Assembly (NCBI RefSeq): GCF_028369135.1
Contig: NZ_JAPWHW010000003.1
Coordinates: 124,001-188,000, forward strand
Length of the DNA: 64,000 nt
Origin: Roseovarius sp. ZX-A-9
GTDB taxonomy: Bacteria > Pseudomonadota > Alphaproteobacteria > Rhodobacterales > Rhodobacteraceae
Direction: 5' to 3'
Part shown: one piece after another, positions 31,163-40,840 of the stretch
Position numbering within the stretch: the first letter of the stretch is position 1
How the letters are laid out: each line of letters opens with the position of its first letter
The notes under the pieces: generated by a model
What the model saw: only the letters and a program-made list of their open reading frames with translations
What the model was told of the DNA's origin: nothing
The model's database searches: none
Translations under genes and position numbers: made by a program

Positions 31163-32380
31163 CTAGCCCTCCTGCTCCGGCGTGGTGCCGCGTTTGTACC
31201 GCGCGGCGGGCGGAGCCGGACGGCTATGGCCCAGCGCCCGCAAGAGCGCCGCCAGATCGGTGCGCAACTCGGTGATGGCTTCCTGGCGTCCGGCGCTGAT
31301 CTCCTCGAGGATACGCAGCATCTGCACATCGATCGAGCGCAGCCGCATCCGGCTTTCGGCATCCAGCCCTTCCTGGCTGCTTTCGGCGCGCGCGGACAGC
31401 TTGGAAACCAGGCGCTCCTGCCCTTCGGCGACACGCATCAGGATTTCGTTGGTCTGCCCGGCGCTTTCCATCCGGTGCGTCAGACGCGCCACCGCATCGG
31501 CCAGCGTGCCCAGCTTTTCATCCACCGTCGAGCGCGAGAGATCCGACTGCGTCAGCATCATCTGCAACGCTTCCATCTGCTCGCTCATGTGGTCGATCAC
31601 ACCGCCCAGCATATTCTGCTCGGGCGACCCGTCGCCGTCGGAGCCCGCGAACCCGACGCGCGTGATCGTCGACATCCACTCTTCCAGTTCACGGTAGAAC
31701 CGGTTCTGCGCCTGGCTGGCGAAAAGCTCCAGCAGCCCGACAACCAGCGATCCCGCCAGGCCCAGCAACGATGACGCAAAAGCGATGCCCATGCCGCCCA
31801 GTTGCGATTCAAGCCCGGTCATCAGCCTCTTGAAGACTTCGACACCAGCTTCACCCTCTTGCGGGGCAAGGCCGCGGATAGTGTCCACAAGCGCAGGGAC
31901 CGTTGTGGCGAGCCCATAGAATGTACCCAAAAGTCCAAGAAAAATCAGCAGGTTGACGATATAGCGGGTGATTTCGCGCACTTCGTCTATGCGCTGCACC
32001 ACCGAATCCAGGATCGACTGGGCCGAGCTTTGCGCGATCTGCATGCGTTTGCCGCGCTGCCGCAACAACGTGGCAAGCGGGGCCAGCAATTGCGGCGCGC
32101 TGGTCATCTCGTGCCCGGTGTTCTCGGACGCAAAGCCTTCAAGCCAGCGGACCGAGACGATCAGCTGGAAGACCTGCCAGAAACACGACACCACACCAAT
32201 GAAAAAGACAAAGATGATGAACCCGTTCAGATAAGGGTTCGCCTGGAACACGGGCAGTACCCGGGGCAGCGCCACGAACGACCCGACCCCCGTCAACGCA
32301 ACCACGATAAACATCAGAATGATCTGACGCACGGGATGTGAAAAATGCTGCTGCTCGACCTTGCGGCCCGGCTGGTCCAT
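31163..32380 (-). CDS. MotA/TolQ/ExbB-type proton channel protein
   Basis: 405 residues. Two N-terminal membrane helices (about 18-37 and 51-73) precede a cytosolic segment, then LLIFLGLLGTFYGLATTVPA and GGMGIAFASSLLGLAGSLVV, the two pore helices of the MotA/TolQ/ExbB domain. The last ~160 residues are helical with coiled-coil character. Pairs with the MotB-like gene downstream. It lacks flagellar, Tol or TonB neighbours, so it is neither a clear MotA nor TolQ. Confidence 0.85.
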   Translation of the reverse strand: MDQPGRKVEQQHFSHPVRQIILMFIVVALTGVGSFVALPRVLPVFQANPYLNGFIIFVFFIGVVSCFWQVFQLIVSVRWLEGFASENTGHEMTSAPQLLAPLATLLRQRGKRMQIAQSSAQSILDSVVQRIDEVREITRYIVNLLIFLGLLGTFYGLATTVPALVDTIRGLAPQEGEAGVEVFKRLMTGLESQLGGMGIAFASSLLGLAGSLVVGLLELFASQAQNRFYRELEEWMSTITRVGFAGSDGDGSPEQNMLGGVIDHMSEQMEALQMMLTQSDLSRSTVDEKLGTLADAVARLTHRMESAGQTNEILMRVAEGQERLVSKLSARAESSQEGLDAESRMRLRSIDVQMLRILEEISAGRQEAITELRTDLAALLRALGHSRPAPPAARYKRGTTPEQEG

Positions 32381-32472
32381 ATGGACGCTCCCGACACGTT
32401 ACTGCTTGTGGCGCTTTGCCGCGCGCTCTTCCGTGCGTCAGCCTACGCGGTTAGCCCCTTTAAGCCAAGGGG

Positions 32473-33003
32473 TTATGGGGCAATATCGCGCACCCGCTCC
32501 GAGAGCCAGGACAGATCGGGGTCGTTGATCCCCAGTTCGGTCAGATGGCTGGCGGTATTGTAGAGATACTCGGTGTTCGGTCCGCGCCCGCCAACCGCAT
32601 GCGCGATGATCTGCGCCTGTTCCTCCAGCGGCAGCCCGCCGCAGTACTGAACGTGATCGCGATCGACCACATAGGCAACCGCCGTCACCTGCCGCCCATC
32701 ACAGAGCTGCACGTCAAGCATCCGTTCCAGATAGGCCGACGAGATCAATTCGCGTTCGCGCAGATAGGCCAGCACCGCATCCTGCCGATCATCCGGCACA
32801 GACAGCGCCACGCCCTGACAGGCCGCGCCCTCGCCCTCGTCCAACGCCAGGACCAGACCAGGATTGGCATCCGTGCCGCGATGATGGATGCTGCGCATGC
32901 AAAAACTGCGCGAATAGCCCGGCAGCGTCGCGATCACCTGATCTTCGACCTCAAAGCCCGGATTCCACACCAGTGATCCATAGCCGAACACCCACATTGT
33001 CAT
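32473..33003 (-). CDS. chaC: Glutathione-specific gamma-glutamylcyclotransferase (ChaC family)
   Basis: 176 residues from the ATG at 33003 (GAGGGAA upstream; the ATG at 32997 is an alternative). WVFGYGSLVWNPGF is the YGSL substrate-binding loop, followed by SFCMRSIHHRGT and PGLVLALDEGEGA. ChaC enzymes break glutathione into 5-oxoproline and Cys-Gly in the cytosol. Divergent from the DUF2125 gene. Confidence 0.93.
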   Translation of the reverse strand: MTMWVFGYGSLVWNPGFEVEDQVIATLPGYSRSFCMRSIHHRGTDANPGLVLALDEGEGAACQGVALSVPDDRQDAVLAYLRERELISSAYLERMLDVQLCDGRQVTAVAYVVDRDHVQYCGGLPLEEQAQIIAHAVGGRGPNTEYLYNTASHLTELGINDPDLSWLSERVRDIAP

Positions 33004-33071
33004 TTCGCTGTTCCCTCGCGCGTTTCGCCCTATAAACACCATCGCGGCACGCCGTAAAAGGGGGGCGATCC

Positions 33072-34079
33072 ATGCGGGCATTGCTAAGCATCATCATTCT
33101 CGCCAGTCTCGGCTGGAGCAGTTACTGGTTCGTGGGCGCCCGGGCTGCGAAATCCGGGTTCGAGGCGTGGTTCGACACCCGCCGCGCCGAAGGCTGGGTG
33201 GCCGACTACGCCGATCTTGCCCTGCGCGGCTTTCCCAATCGGTTCGATACCACCTTTTCCGAGCTGGCGCTGGCTGACCCCGGCACGGGCCTCGCCTGGG
33301 AGGCGCCGTTTTTCCAGCTGCTCGCCCTCAGCTACAAGCCGAACCACATGATCGCTGTCTGGCCGCAGACGCAACTGATCGCGACCCCGCTCGAGAAATA
33401 CCGCATCACCAGCGACGACATGCGCGCCAGCATGGTACTGAAGGCATCGACCGGCCTGACGCTGGACCGTGCGACCCTTACCGCGCGCCAACTGACCATC
33501 GCACCGGATGGTGACAATGCGCCGCTGCAGATCAAGGGGCTGACGCTCGCGGCAGAACACGTTCCGGCAGACGCGGACGCCCATTACCATCTGGGTCTGC
33601 GCGCCGATGGTCTGGCCCCGCCGAACGCCTGGGCCGCGCGGGTGGATCCGAACGGCACCTTGCCGGATACCTTCACCGTGCTGCATGCCGATTTCACGAT
33701 CCTCTTCGACAAACCGTGGGACCGCCACGCGATCGAGCAGGCCCGCCCACAACCGAAACAGATCCGGCTGCGTCTGGCCGAGGCAACATGGGGGCAGCTG
33801 TCACTGCAGGCGGCTGGCGAACTGATGGTCGACGCGGCGGGCCAACCCAGTGGAACCGTGACGATCAAGGCGCGCAACTGGCGCGAGATCCTGCAGCTGG
33901 CGCGCAGTTCGGGCAGCCTGCCCGCCGCAATCGCGGACCCGCTGGAGGAAGGGCTGACACAGCTGTCACGGCTCGCGGGCAACCCCAAGACGCTGGACAT
34001 ACCGCTGGAGTTTGCCAAGGGACGCATCTGGCTGGGGCCCGTACCTATCGGACCTGCGCCGGTTCTGCGATTGCGTTAA
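33072..34079 (+). CDS. DUF2125 domain protein, exported
   Basis: 335 residues with an N-terminal signal/anchor (MRALLSIIILASLGWSSYWF). The pattern of RGFPNRFD and the beta-strand-rich body with APFFQLLALSYKPNHMIAVW matches DUF2125, an alphaproteobacterial periplasmic or membrane-anchored family of unknown function that resembles AsmA-type beta-structure. Stands alone, convergent with the extensin-like gene. Confidence 0.85.
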   Translation: MRALLSIIILASLGWSSYWFVGARAAKSGFEAWFDTRRAEGWVADYADLALRGFPNRFDTTFSELALADPGTGLAWEAPFFQLLALSYKPNHMIAVWPQTQLIATPLEKYRITSDDMRASMVLKASTGLTLDRATLTARQLTIAPDGDNAPLQIKGLTLAAEHVPADADAHYHLGLRADGLAPPNAWAARVDPNGTLPDTFTVLHADFTILFDKPWDRHAIEQARPQPKQIRLRLAEATWGQLSLQAAGELMVDAAGQPSGTVTIKARNWREILQLARSSGSLPAAIADPLEEGLTQLSRLAGNPKTLDIPLEFAKGRIWLGPVPIGPAPVLRLR

Positions 34080-34108
34080 AGCGCGTCAGCGCTATCGCGC
34101 GTTACACC

Positions 34109-35053
34109 TTACCGGCAGTAGGATCCGCTACGATACCGCGCCGTGTCAAAATGGAAGTGATCCTTGTGATAGTGGTTCGCTTCCGGCCCTAGAACCGTCC
34201 CGAACGGTCCGCAAGCGGTCTTGTGCATCCGGCGCAGGGACTGGCCCTTGCCACCCTTGTTCCAATCCTTCAGCACGCTGATCTTTGATCCGTCGCGCAA
34301 CGTGAATCCGGCAATATCAATCGCCCGCCCGCGCCCATGTTCCGAGATTTTCGCACCGCGCTGATTGTTGCGTGTCCGGCAGGCGTAATGCGCCACAACA
34401 CGGATGCGCGACACCCCGCCGCCACGATTTCCAATGGCGGGTTTCATCCCATCGTTGATCCATGATTTCAGCGCCTTGGCGGTCACGCAATCCATCACCG
34501 CATTCTGGCTCAGCGCCACGCCGCTGACTTCGCGCACCTTTACCGCCTTGATCACGCCGCAGCCGTTCAGCTTGCCCGGCACGGCACCGATCTCGACGCC
34601 CTGAATCGCCACGTCGCCGCAGACCGCGCCGCGCGCCAGTTCCCGCTCGCGCGCGACCGCCTTCTTGCTCACGGCGCGTGGGCGCAGCAACGGACGCAAT
34701 GACCGAAAGAGCCCTTTTCGCTCGGTGCCCGCCTCGGGCCGCAGTGCGGCCAGCGACTCTTGCCGTGGCGGCTTCGGGGCTGTCTGGTGCCCCCGCGCGT
34801 CACGGCTGGCCAAGGTCGATGCCGCAGGGCGCGACTTTGGCCGCTGGACTGCGGTCTCGGGTCGTGTCTCCGGACGGGTTTCGGGTTGGGTGACTTTGGG
34901 CATGGCCTGCTCTGCCGAGGGCGCGGCCGCGATCTGGGCCGAGCCGGGCCGCGCCACGGGGCGCAAAGAGCTTTCCGGCGCCTTGGCCATTGCCAGCCCG
35001 GCCATGAATGTCAGCCCGATGATAGCGCCCGTGATGGCAGTGCGGACCCTCAT
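34109..35053 (-). CDS. Extensin-like C-terminal domain protein
   Basis: 314 residues. Signal peptide (1-23), then a long Pro/Arg/Thr-rich linker with repeated TRPETRPET (about 55-125), then the extensin_C domain: CGVIKAVKVREVSGVALSQN, ISEHGRGRAIDIAGF and HFHFDTARYR. The conserved His/Asp residues recall M15/VanY-like peptidase folds, so a role at the cell wall is likely but unproven. Its ATG overlaps the tyrC stop (ATGA). Confidence 0.88.
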   Translation of the reverse strand: MRVRTAITGAIIGLTFMAGLAMAKAPESSLRPVARPGSAQIAAAPSAEQAMPKVTQPETRPETRPETAVQRPKSRPAASTLASRDARGHQTAPKPPRQESLAALRPEAGTERKGLFRSLRPLLRPRAVSKKAVARERELARGAVCGDVAIQGVEIGAVPGKLNGCGVIKAVKVREVSGVALSQNAVMDCVTAKALKSWINDGMKPAIGNRGGGVSRIRVVAHYACRTRNNQRGAKISEHGRGRAIDIAGFTLRDGSKISVLKDWNKGGKGQSLRRMHKTACGPFGTVLGPEANHYHKDHFHFDTARYRSGSYCR

Positions 35054-35967
35054 ACCCTTTTTCCCCGCCCGAAATCGGGCGCGTCGGTATCCTGTCCCGC
35101 CTCGATGATCCCGCGCCGGATCGCCCTTGTGCGGGTGAAATAGGCGTGCAGGTGATCGCCATCACCGATGCGGATCGCCCGTTGCAGCGCAAACAGTTCT
35201 TCAGTGAACCGGCCGAGAATTTCCAGCGTCGCGTCCTTGTTGTTCAAAAACACGTCGCGCCACATCGTTGGATCGCTGGCAGCAATCCGGGTGAAATCGC
35301 GAAATCCCGCGGCGGAGTATTTGATCACTTCGCTATCGGTCACGCGGCCCAGATCGTCGGCCACGCCGACCATCGTGTAGGCGATGAGGTGCGGCGCGTG
35401 GCTGGTGACGGCCAGAACCAGATCGTGATGGTCGGCTTCCATCCGGTCGGTCAGCGATCCCATCCCCTGCCAGAGCGCTTCGAGCCGCGCGATGGCCGCC
35501 TCGTCAGACCCTTCGGCGGGAACGATGAGACACCAGCGCCCTTCAAACAGCTCGGCAAACCCCGAACGTGGCCCCGAATGCTCTGTTCCTGCCAGCGGAT
35601 GCGCGGGCACGAAATGCACGCCTTCGGGAATATGCGGCGCGACAGCACTGATCACGGCGCGCTTGACTGATCCGACATCGCTGACCGTGGCCCCCGGTTT
35701 CAACGCCGGGCCAATCTCGGCCGCGACCTGCCCCATCGCCCCCACGGGCACGCAGAGCACCACCAGATCGGCACCCTCCACAGCCTCAGCCGCGCTCTCG
35801 GCGACCCGGTCGCACAAACCGATCTCGCGCGCCACCTGCCGTGTCTCGGCAGAGCGTGCATGGCCGACCACCTCGCCCGCCAGGCCCGCGCGCTTCATCG
35901 CCAGCGCCATGGACCCCGCGATCAACCCCAGCCCGATCAGCGCCACTCGCTCGTAAAGCACGGTCAT
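35050..35967 (-). CDS. tyrC: Prephenate/arogenate dehydrogenase
   Basis: 305 residues. Oxidative step towards tyrosine. [20 protein letters not shown] is the NAD(P) Rossmann loop (GxGxxxGS), and [15 protein letters not shown] holds the catalytic His (HPxxG). ATG at 35967. Its start overlaps the hisC stop by ATGA, matching the common hisC-tyrC pairing in alphaproteobacteria. Confidence 0.95.
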   Translation of the reverse strand: MTVLYERVALIGLGLIAGSMALAMKRAGLAGEVVGHARSAETRQVAREIGLCDRVAESAAEAVEGADLVVLCVPVGAMGQVAAEIGPALKPGATVSDVGSVKRAVISAVAPHIPEGVHFVPAHPLAGTEHSGPRSGFAELFEGRWCLIVPAEGSDEAAIARLEALWQGMGSLTDRMEADHHDLVLAVTSHAPHLIAYTMVGVADDLGRVTDSEVIKYSAAGFRDFTRIAASDPTMWRDVFLNNKDATLEILGRFTEELFALQRAIRIGDGDHLHAYFTRTRAIRRGIIEAGQDTDAPDFGRGKRV

Positions 35968-37049
35968 CGGGCAACTTTCATGAACTGGCCGACCGCGTGC
36001 GCGATCCGGCGGCAACTGGCCTCGTCGCCCACGGTGATGCGCAGACAGTTGGGCAGGTTATAGCCCGCCACCCGGCGCACGATCAGCCCTTCCGATTTCA
36101 GATGCTGGTCGCAAGCCTCGGCCTCGGCCTGGTTGGCAAAGCGTGCAAGGATGAAATTCGCCGTAGAGGTATCCGACGGCACCCCATGCTCGGCCAGCGC
36201 CTCGGCCAGCCAGGCGCGCAGCTTTGTATTGTCGGCCCGGCATTTTTCGGCCCAGGCGGTGTCGCGAATGGCGGCCTCGGCAGCGGCCAGCGCCGCCTGG
36301 CTGAGGTTGAAAGGCCCCCGCAAACGGTTCAGCACGTCGATCACGTGGCTCGGGCCATAGCCCCAGCCGATCCGCAGCCCGCCCAGCCCGTAAAGCTTGG
36401 AAAAGGTACGGGTCATGACCACGTTCTCGCGCGCCTCGATCAGCGCCGCACCACCATCATAGCCCTCGACATATTCCGCATAGGCCCCGTCGATCACCAG
36501 CAGCACCTGCTCGGGCAGGCCCGCCGCCAGCCGCGCCAATTCTGCCGCGCCGACCATGGTGCCCGTGGGATTGTTCGGGTTGGCGACAAACACCAGCCGC
36601 GTGCGCTCGGTGCAGGCCGCCAGGATCGCGTCCACATCCGTGACCCGCTCGCGCTCGGCAACCTCGACCGGCGTGGCGCCGTTGGCCATGGTGCTGATCC
36701 GGTACATGGCGAAGCCGTGTTCGGTGTGGATCACCTCGTCGCCCGGCCCGGCATAGGCCTGACACAGAAAGGCGATGATCTCGTCACTGCCCGCGCCGCA
36801 GATGATCCGCGCGGGATCGAGGCCGTGAATCTCGCCAATGGCAGCGCGCAACGCGGCATGGTCCGATGACGGGTAGCGGTGCAGATCATAGGCCGACTTG
36901 CGAAACGCCTCCTTGGCGGCGTCGCTCGGCCCGAACGGGTTCTCGTTCGAGCTGAGTTTCACGACATTCTGGATACCCTCGATATGGGCAGCCCCACCCT
37001 CGTAGAGCGCGATATCCAGAATCCCCGGCTGCGGCGTGATCTTTGTCAT
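35964..37049 (-). CDS. hisC: Histidinol-phosphate (and aromatic) aminotransferase
   Basis: 361 residues, PLP fold type [13 protein letters not shown] is the family's substrate-binding start, NPNNPTGT and DGAYAEY the cofactor region, and [18 protein letters not shown] the Schiff-base Lys motif. Transaminates imidazole-acetol phosphate in His synthesis. Beside tyrC it may also serve Tyr/Phe synthesis, as known for several HisC proteins. Confidence 0.95.
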   Translation of the reverse strand: MTKITPQPGILDIALYEGGAAHIEGIQNVVKLSSNENPFGPSDAAKEAFRKSAYDLHRYPSSDHAALRAAIGEIHGLDPARIICGAGSDEIIAFLCQAYAGPGDEVIHTEHGFAMYRISTMANGATPVEVAERERVTDVDAILAACTERTRLVFVANPNNPTGTMVGAAELARLAAGLPEQVLLVIDGAYAEYVEGYDGGAALIEARENVVMTRTFSKLYGLGGLRIGWGYGPSHVIDVLNRLRGPFNLSQAALAAAEAAIRDTAWAEKCRADNTKLRAWLAEALAEHGVPSDTSTANFILARFANQAEAEACDQHLKSEGLIVRRVAGYNLPNCLRITVGDEASCRRIAHAVGQFMKVAR

Positions 37050-37150
37050 TCGGCATTCTCCCTGCCAGAGCTTCTAAAGCCTTTCACGCCAAACCTGAAT
37101 TACAGATTTTCGTAAAAAGCCGCGTCGAGCCCGGGCGTCTCACTCAAAGC

Positions 37151-37183
37151 AAAAGGGCCATGGCGGTTTCCCGCCACGGCCCT
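37151..37183 (-). terminator. Intrinsic terminator of rpsD
   Basis: A 13-bp stem with one mismatch (AGGGCCATGGCGG / CCGCCACGGCCCT on the + strand, 4-base loop) followed on the minus strand by TTTTG. It lies 33 bp after the rpsD stop. Confidence 0.88.
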
Positions 37184-37215
37184 GAATAACATTCCCGGCA
37201 GAAAAAGCGGTTGGC

Positions 37216-37836
37216 TTAGTTCTGCGCGTAGAATTCGATGACGAGGTTCGGTTCCATCATCACCGCGTAGGGCACATCGCCCAAGCCGGGCGTGCGGACG
37301 AACGTGGCTGTCATCTTGGAATGATCGACGTCGATGTAATCGGGCACATCGCGCTCGGCCAGTGCAACGGCCTCCAGTACGACTGCCAGTTGCTTGGACC
37401 GGTCACGAACCTCGATCACGTCGCCTTCCTTCACACGGTAGGAGGGGATGTTGACGCGGCGGCCATTCACCTTGACGTGGCCGTGGTTCACGAACTGGCG
37501 CGCGGCAAAGATGGTCGCGACGAATTTCGCACGGTAGACAACGGCATCAAGACGGCGCTCGAGCAGGCCGATCAGGTTTTCACCGGTGTCGCCGCTCACA
37601 CGGGCGGCTTCGGTGTAGATGCGCTTGAACTGCTTTTCGGTCAGGTCGCCATAGTAGCCCTTGAGCTTCTGCTTGGCGCGCAGCTGAATGCCGAAATCGG
37701 AAATCTTGGCCTTACGGCGCTGACCGTGCTGGCCGGGGCCGTATTCGCGGCGATTGACGGGCGATTTGGGGCGACCCCAGATGTTTTCGCCCATGCGACG
37801 GTCTAGTTTGTACTTGGCAGACGTGCGTTTAGTCAC
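37216..37836 (-). CDS. rpsD: 30S ribosomal protein S4
   Basis: 206 residues, full length. Primary 16S rRNA-binding protein. [20 protein letters not shown] is the alphaproteobacterial start, and the S4 RNA-binding domain follows ([20 protein letters not shown] and [20 protein letters not shown]). Monocistronic, with its own terminator. Confidence 0.99.
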   Translation of the reverse strand: MTKRTSAKYKLDRRMGENIWGRPKSPVNRREYGPGQHGQRRKAKISDFGIQLRAKQKLKGYYGDLTEKQFKRIYTEAARVSGDTGENLIGLLERRLDAVVYRAKFVATIFAARQFVNHGHVKVNGRRVNIPSYRVKEGDVIEVRDRSKQLAVVLEAVALAERDVPDYIDVDHSKMTATFVRTPGLGDVPYAVMMEPNLVIEFYAQN

Positions 37837-38203
37837 GGCTGATCTCCTTCGAATGTGGCCGCTTCTCCGCCCCTCTGGGCATCCTCGCGACAGTGAAGGG
37901 CGTTGTCCTCTGGATCGTTCCCGACAGGCTTCCCCTTGCGGGGGCCACCAACACCAATGAAGCCGCGCTTATACGCGCGCGGTGGGTGGAGTCAACAACT
38001 CCTGCACAAAAGAGGTTCTTTTGCCGTCCCTGCCCGCCCAAGGCCCGCCTGCCAGCACTTTGCAAGCAGGATTTCCGCCGGAAGGCACGCATTGGCGCCT
38101 GTATCTTTCGGCCCCAAACATCCTTCAGGGAGTTGCCCCCCAAGGCCTGCGTGGCCCGAACGCAAATGATGAAATTGCGCGCCCGCAAGGGCGCACATTC
38201 AGG
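37837..38203. other. Intergenic region upstream of rpsD
   Basis: 367 bp between the Hint-protein stop and rpsD, without a convincing gene. It must contain the rpsD promoter and leader. CAAAAGA-ggt-TCTTTTG (38007-38023) is a small perfect stem of unknown meaning. Confidence 0.5.
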
Positions 38204-39268
38204 TCACGCAGCCTCGTGCGCCAGGATCGCCGCCTCGGGTCCGCTAAGGCTGCGCCGGGCGAAGCTGCCATAGGTATGGGGCTCGAACTCCAGCGCCGGG
38301 AACCGCGCCAGCAGGCGCAAGCGGTCCGCCTGATCCAGCGTCGAGAGCGCGGCACTCGCGGGGTGGAAGCTTTCGGTTTCAACGCCATTGGCCCAGAGGA
38401 TCTGATGGCGCGGCAACAGAAGGTGAATATAGGTGACTTCGCGGACCGACAGATCGACACTGATCGTGTCGTTGTTGATCAGATCCTTGGCAGAAACCAG
38501 CACCTCTGGCGTGTTGAAGAGCGCACGCGCCACATCACCGCGCACCAGCATCTTGTGCTCGGGCGACACCAGCAGCTCCTCATCCGGTCTTTCGACACCC
38601 AATGCGCCACACCGAATGCGGATTGGCCGCAGGCCCGGCAGCGCAAAGAGCCGTGCGCCGGTCATCCGACGGCTGCCGACCCACTGGATCTCCTCGGCGC
38701 CGCAATCCTTGGTCTGGACCCGGTCGCCCTCGCGCAATTCTTCCACCAGTCGCGGCCCGTCCGGCGTTTCGATCCGTGTGCCGGGAGTAAAGCAGATCAC
38801 ACCGCCGGCGGCCGCATCGGTGGTGATCGCCTGCGGCCCCTCCAGCGTGTGATGCACGACCCACATATCGGCGTCTCTGGGGGGGAATTCGTCAATGAAC
38901 ATCAGCAAGGGCGGTGCGCCGCCGCCCACTTCGATCACCGTGATTGTATAGCTTTGCGCACCATCCGTGACCACAAAGCTGCGATCCATCAGCGGCTCGT
39001 CCACATCGACTTGCGTAAGGTCCCTTGTGTTGTTCAGTGCCGCCCCTACCAGCCGCCTGACCATCCGTGCCGCGCGCTTGCGGCTGATCTTGTCTCCGTC
39101 TGCCTGTTCCAGTCGCAACAACTCCGGCGGACCATCCACGCGCACAGCATCACCGCGCCAAGACCAGGTGGCCCCAACCGAGATCGACTGCACCGCTTCG
39201 GTTTTGAAACCGTCCACTTCCGTCTGCGACCAGGAGATGACAAACGTGCCCCGAAAGCCCGTTTTCAT
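38204..39268 (-). CDS. Hint-domain protein
   Basis: 354 residues. The N-terminal ~155 residues are not recognised. From Cys159, VICFTPGTRIETPDGPRLVE and LREGDRVQTKDCGAEEIQWV start a Hint_2 (hedgehog/intein-like) domain, which continues with LLVSPEHKMLVRG, ending about residue 305. Such domains can cleave their own chain at the Cys. Rhodobacterales carry many Hint_2 proteins, often linked to secretion, but none has a known function that I can assign. No signal peptide. Stands alone on the minus strand. Confidence 0.8.
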   Translation of the reverse strand: MKTGFRGTFVISWSQTEVDGFKTEAVQSISVGATWSWRGDAVRVDGPPELLRLEQADGDKISRKRAARMVRRLVGAALNNTRDLTQVDVDEPLMDRSFVVTDGAQSYTITVIEVGGGAPPLLMFIDEFPPRDADMWVVHHTLEGPQAITTDAAAGGVICFTPGTRIETPDGPRLVEELREGDRVQTKDCGAEEIQWVGSRRMTGARLFALPGLRPIRIRCGALGVERPDEELLVSPEHKMLVRGDVARALFNTPEVLVSAKDLINNDTISVDLSVREVTYIHLLLPRHQILWANGVETESFHPASAALSTLDQADRLRLLARFPALEFEPHTYGSFARRSLSGPEAAILAHEAA

Positions 39269-39401
39269 ACCTGTACTGCCTGCCTTTTTTTATCTTTATG
39301 TCGGGAAACATATCAAAATCGAATCACCCTGGGAAGTCACTTCGAATCCCCTGTGTTCAAAAGTCCACACGCCTCCCGCAGACCGCCTGACAGCCGCCCT
39401 G

Positions 39402-39986
39402 TCAGAGCGCGCGCATCCAGAATTGCAGCGCATGATCGGTCTCTTCGGGCTGGTCGATATCCTTCCAGCGAAACTGCGCCACCGCACCGGGCACCTTGGC
39501 ATAGCCGCGCCCAGTCCAGAACCGATTGAGCGGCGTATATCCCTCGGGACACAACGGATGCCCCGCCGGGCGCGTCACCGCGCAAAAGGCCGAATGGCGG
39601 CGGCCCAGCGCGCGGGCGTGGGCCTCTCGCGCGTCAAAGAACGCATGCCCGATCCCCTGCCCGCGATAGTCCGGCAAGAGCACGCTTTCGGCGCAGTAGA
39701 AAATATCGCTCAACGGAATATCCAGCCCGGCAAAGGCCTGCGCGAAATCATCCGCGTGCTCTTCCATAGGAGCGCCGGTCGACGCCCCCACCAGGCGCGC
39801 GCCATCAAACGCACCGATCAGGATCGCGTTCGGGCTGTCGCGGTAGGTCTGAAGATAGCGCTGCTCGTAGGCCACATCGCCGTCATAGAGATACGGGTAG
39901 CTGCGAAAGACCGTGATACGCAGTTGCGCCAGATCGTCCAGCACCGCCTCCAGTGCCGGACCGCGCAGCGCCCGCGTTTCGATCAC
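39402..39986 (-). CDS. GNAT family N-acetyltransferase
   Basis: 194 residues from a GTG at 39986 whose last two bases form the TGA of the SnoaL gene (GTGA overlap). AESVLLPDYRGQGIGHAFFD is acetyl-CoA motif A (RGxGIG), and PLNRFWTGRGYAKV is the late GNAT motif. Acceptor unknown. Last gene of the murA to GNAT run. Confidence 0.82.
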   Translation of the reverse strand: MIETRALRGPALEAVLDDLAQLRITVFRSYPYLYDGDVAYEQRYLQTYRDSPNAILIGAFDGARLVGASTGAPMEEHADDFAQAFAGLDIPLSDIFYCAESVLLPDYRGQGIGHAFFDAREAHARALGRRHSAFCAVTRPAGHPLCPEGYTPLNRFWTGRGYAKVPGAVAQFRWKDIDQPEETDHALQFWMRAL

Positions 39987-40375
39987 GCGACCTGTGCCGA
40001 CCAATCGGCCAGATTGTAATAGGTCACGACGCGGGTGATCTTGCCATCCGCCAGCGTAAAGAACGACCCGGCGGGCAGACAATAGGTCTGACCGCGCGCC
40101 TCTGGCAGGCCCTCGTCGGTTTGCAGATAGGTGCCGTTCACGGTGAATTCGGCCGCAGCCCGCGTCCCGTCCATCGCCTCGAAGATCACGATGTCGGTCA
40201 GGTTTTCACGGTAGCACCGGTTCATATGTGCGCAGAACGCGGCAAAGGCCTCCTTGCCGTGGCGGATGGCGCCCTCGTTGACATGATGTGCCACGTCCTC
40301 GGCCAGACAGTCCAGCATGCCGGCGGTATCCCCGGCGTTGAAGGCCTCAAAATAGCGTTTCACGGTGTCGGTCAT
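39983..40375 (-). CDS. SnoaL/ketosteroid isomerase-like protein
   Basis: 130 residues of the NTF2-like cone fold: VKRYFEAFNAGDTAGMLDCL is the typical N-terminal helix, DVAHHVNEG the pocket strand, and LADGKITRVVTYYNLADW the closing strands. Annotated relatives are called ketosteroid isomerase-related; the real substrate is unknown. ATGA overlaps with both neighbours. Confidence 0.82.
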   Translation of the reverse strand: MTDTVKRYFEAFNAGDTAGMLDCLAEDVAHHVNEGAIRHGKEAFAAFCAHMNRCYRENLTDIVIFEAMDGTRAAAEFTVNGTYLQTDEGLPEARGQTYCLPAGSFFTLADGKITRVVTYYNLADWSAQVA

Positions 40376-40836
40376 TCCTGTCCTCCTTTGGCGGGACCCC
40401 AGCGGTCGATCATATGGGCGCGGATCTGGTCGCGGCTCTGTCGGTAGGCGCTCAGCTTGGCTTCGCGCGTCTCTCCCAGGCCGGTAGGGTCCAGAATCGG
40501 CCAGTAGACAACTTCAAGGTGGAAAACGCGGGTCAGTTCCAGCGCCCGGCGCTGACTGGCCGGGCTCAACGCCACTACCACGTCAAAAGAACTGAGATCA
40601 TCGCCCCATTGCTCCATCTCGTCAAAGCTGCGGACCCGGTGGCGCGACAGCTCGATTCCGATTTCCTCGCACACGGCAATGGAAAATCCGTCTATTTCCT
40701 GCTCACTATGCACGCCTGCGGACTGCACATAGGTGTCAGTGCCGTAGAGTTGCTTCATCAACCCCTCGGCCATAGGCGAGCGGACTGCGTTATAGTCGCA
40801 GCAGAACAGCACCGATTGAGGAAGCTCTGCCGTCAT
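40372..40836 (-). CDS. Low-molecular-weight protein tyrosine phosphatase family
   Basis: 154 residues. SVLFCCDYNAVRSPMAEG contains the C-x5-R phosphate loop (Cys13, Arg19), and the late ILDPTG holds the general-acid Asp (DP). The fold is shared with arsenate reductases of the ArsC thioredoxin-linked type, so either activity is possible. The ATG at 40836 is 4 bp after the UPF0262 stop. The same order is common in alphaproteobacteria. Confidence 0.88.
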   Translation of the reverse strand: MTAELPQSVLFCCDYNAVRSPMAEGLMKQLYGTDTYVQSAGVHSEQEIDGFSIAVCEEIGIELSRHRVRSFDEMEQWGDDLSSFDVVVALSPASQRRALELTRVFHLEVVYWPILDPTGLGETREAKLSAYRQSRDQIRAHMIDRWGPAKGGQE

Positions 40837-40840
40837 GCCA

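Noticed and set aside
29248..31275. Several Ser/Ala- and Arg/Pro-rich + strand frames across the coiled-coil gene
   Set aside because: Shadows of the Ala/Glu/Gln-rich coiled-coil sequence on the other strand.
28968..32380. Calling the MotAB-like pair a Zorya defence system
   Set aside because: No ZorC, ZorD or ZorE gene is adjacent, and the long tail is on the MotB-like rather than the MotA-like subunit.
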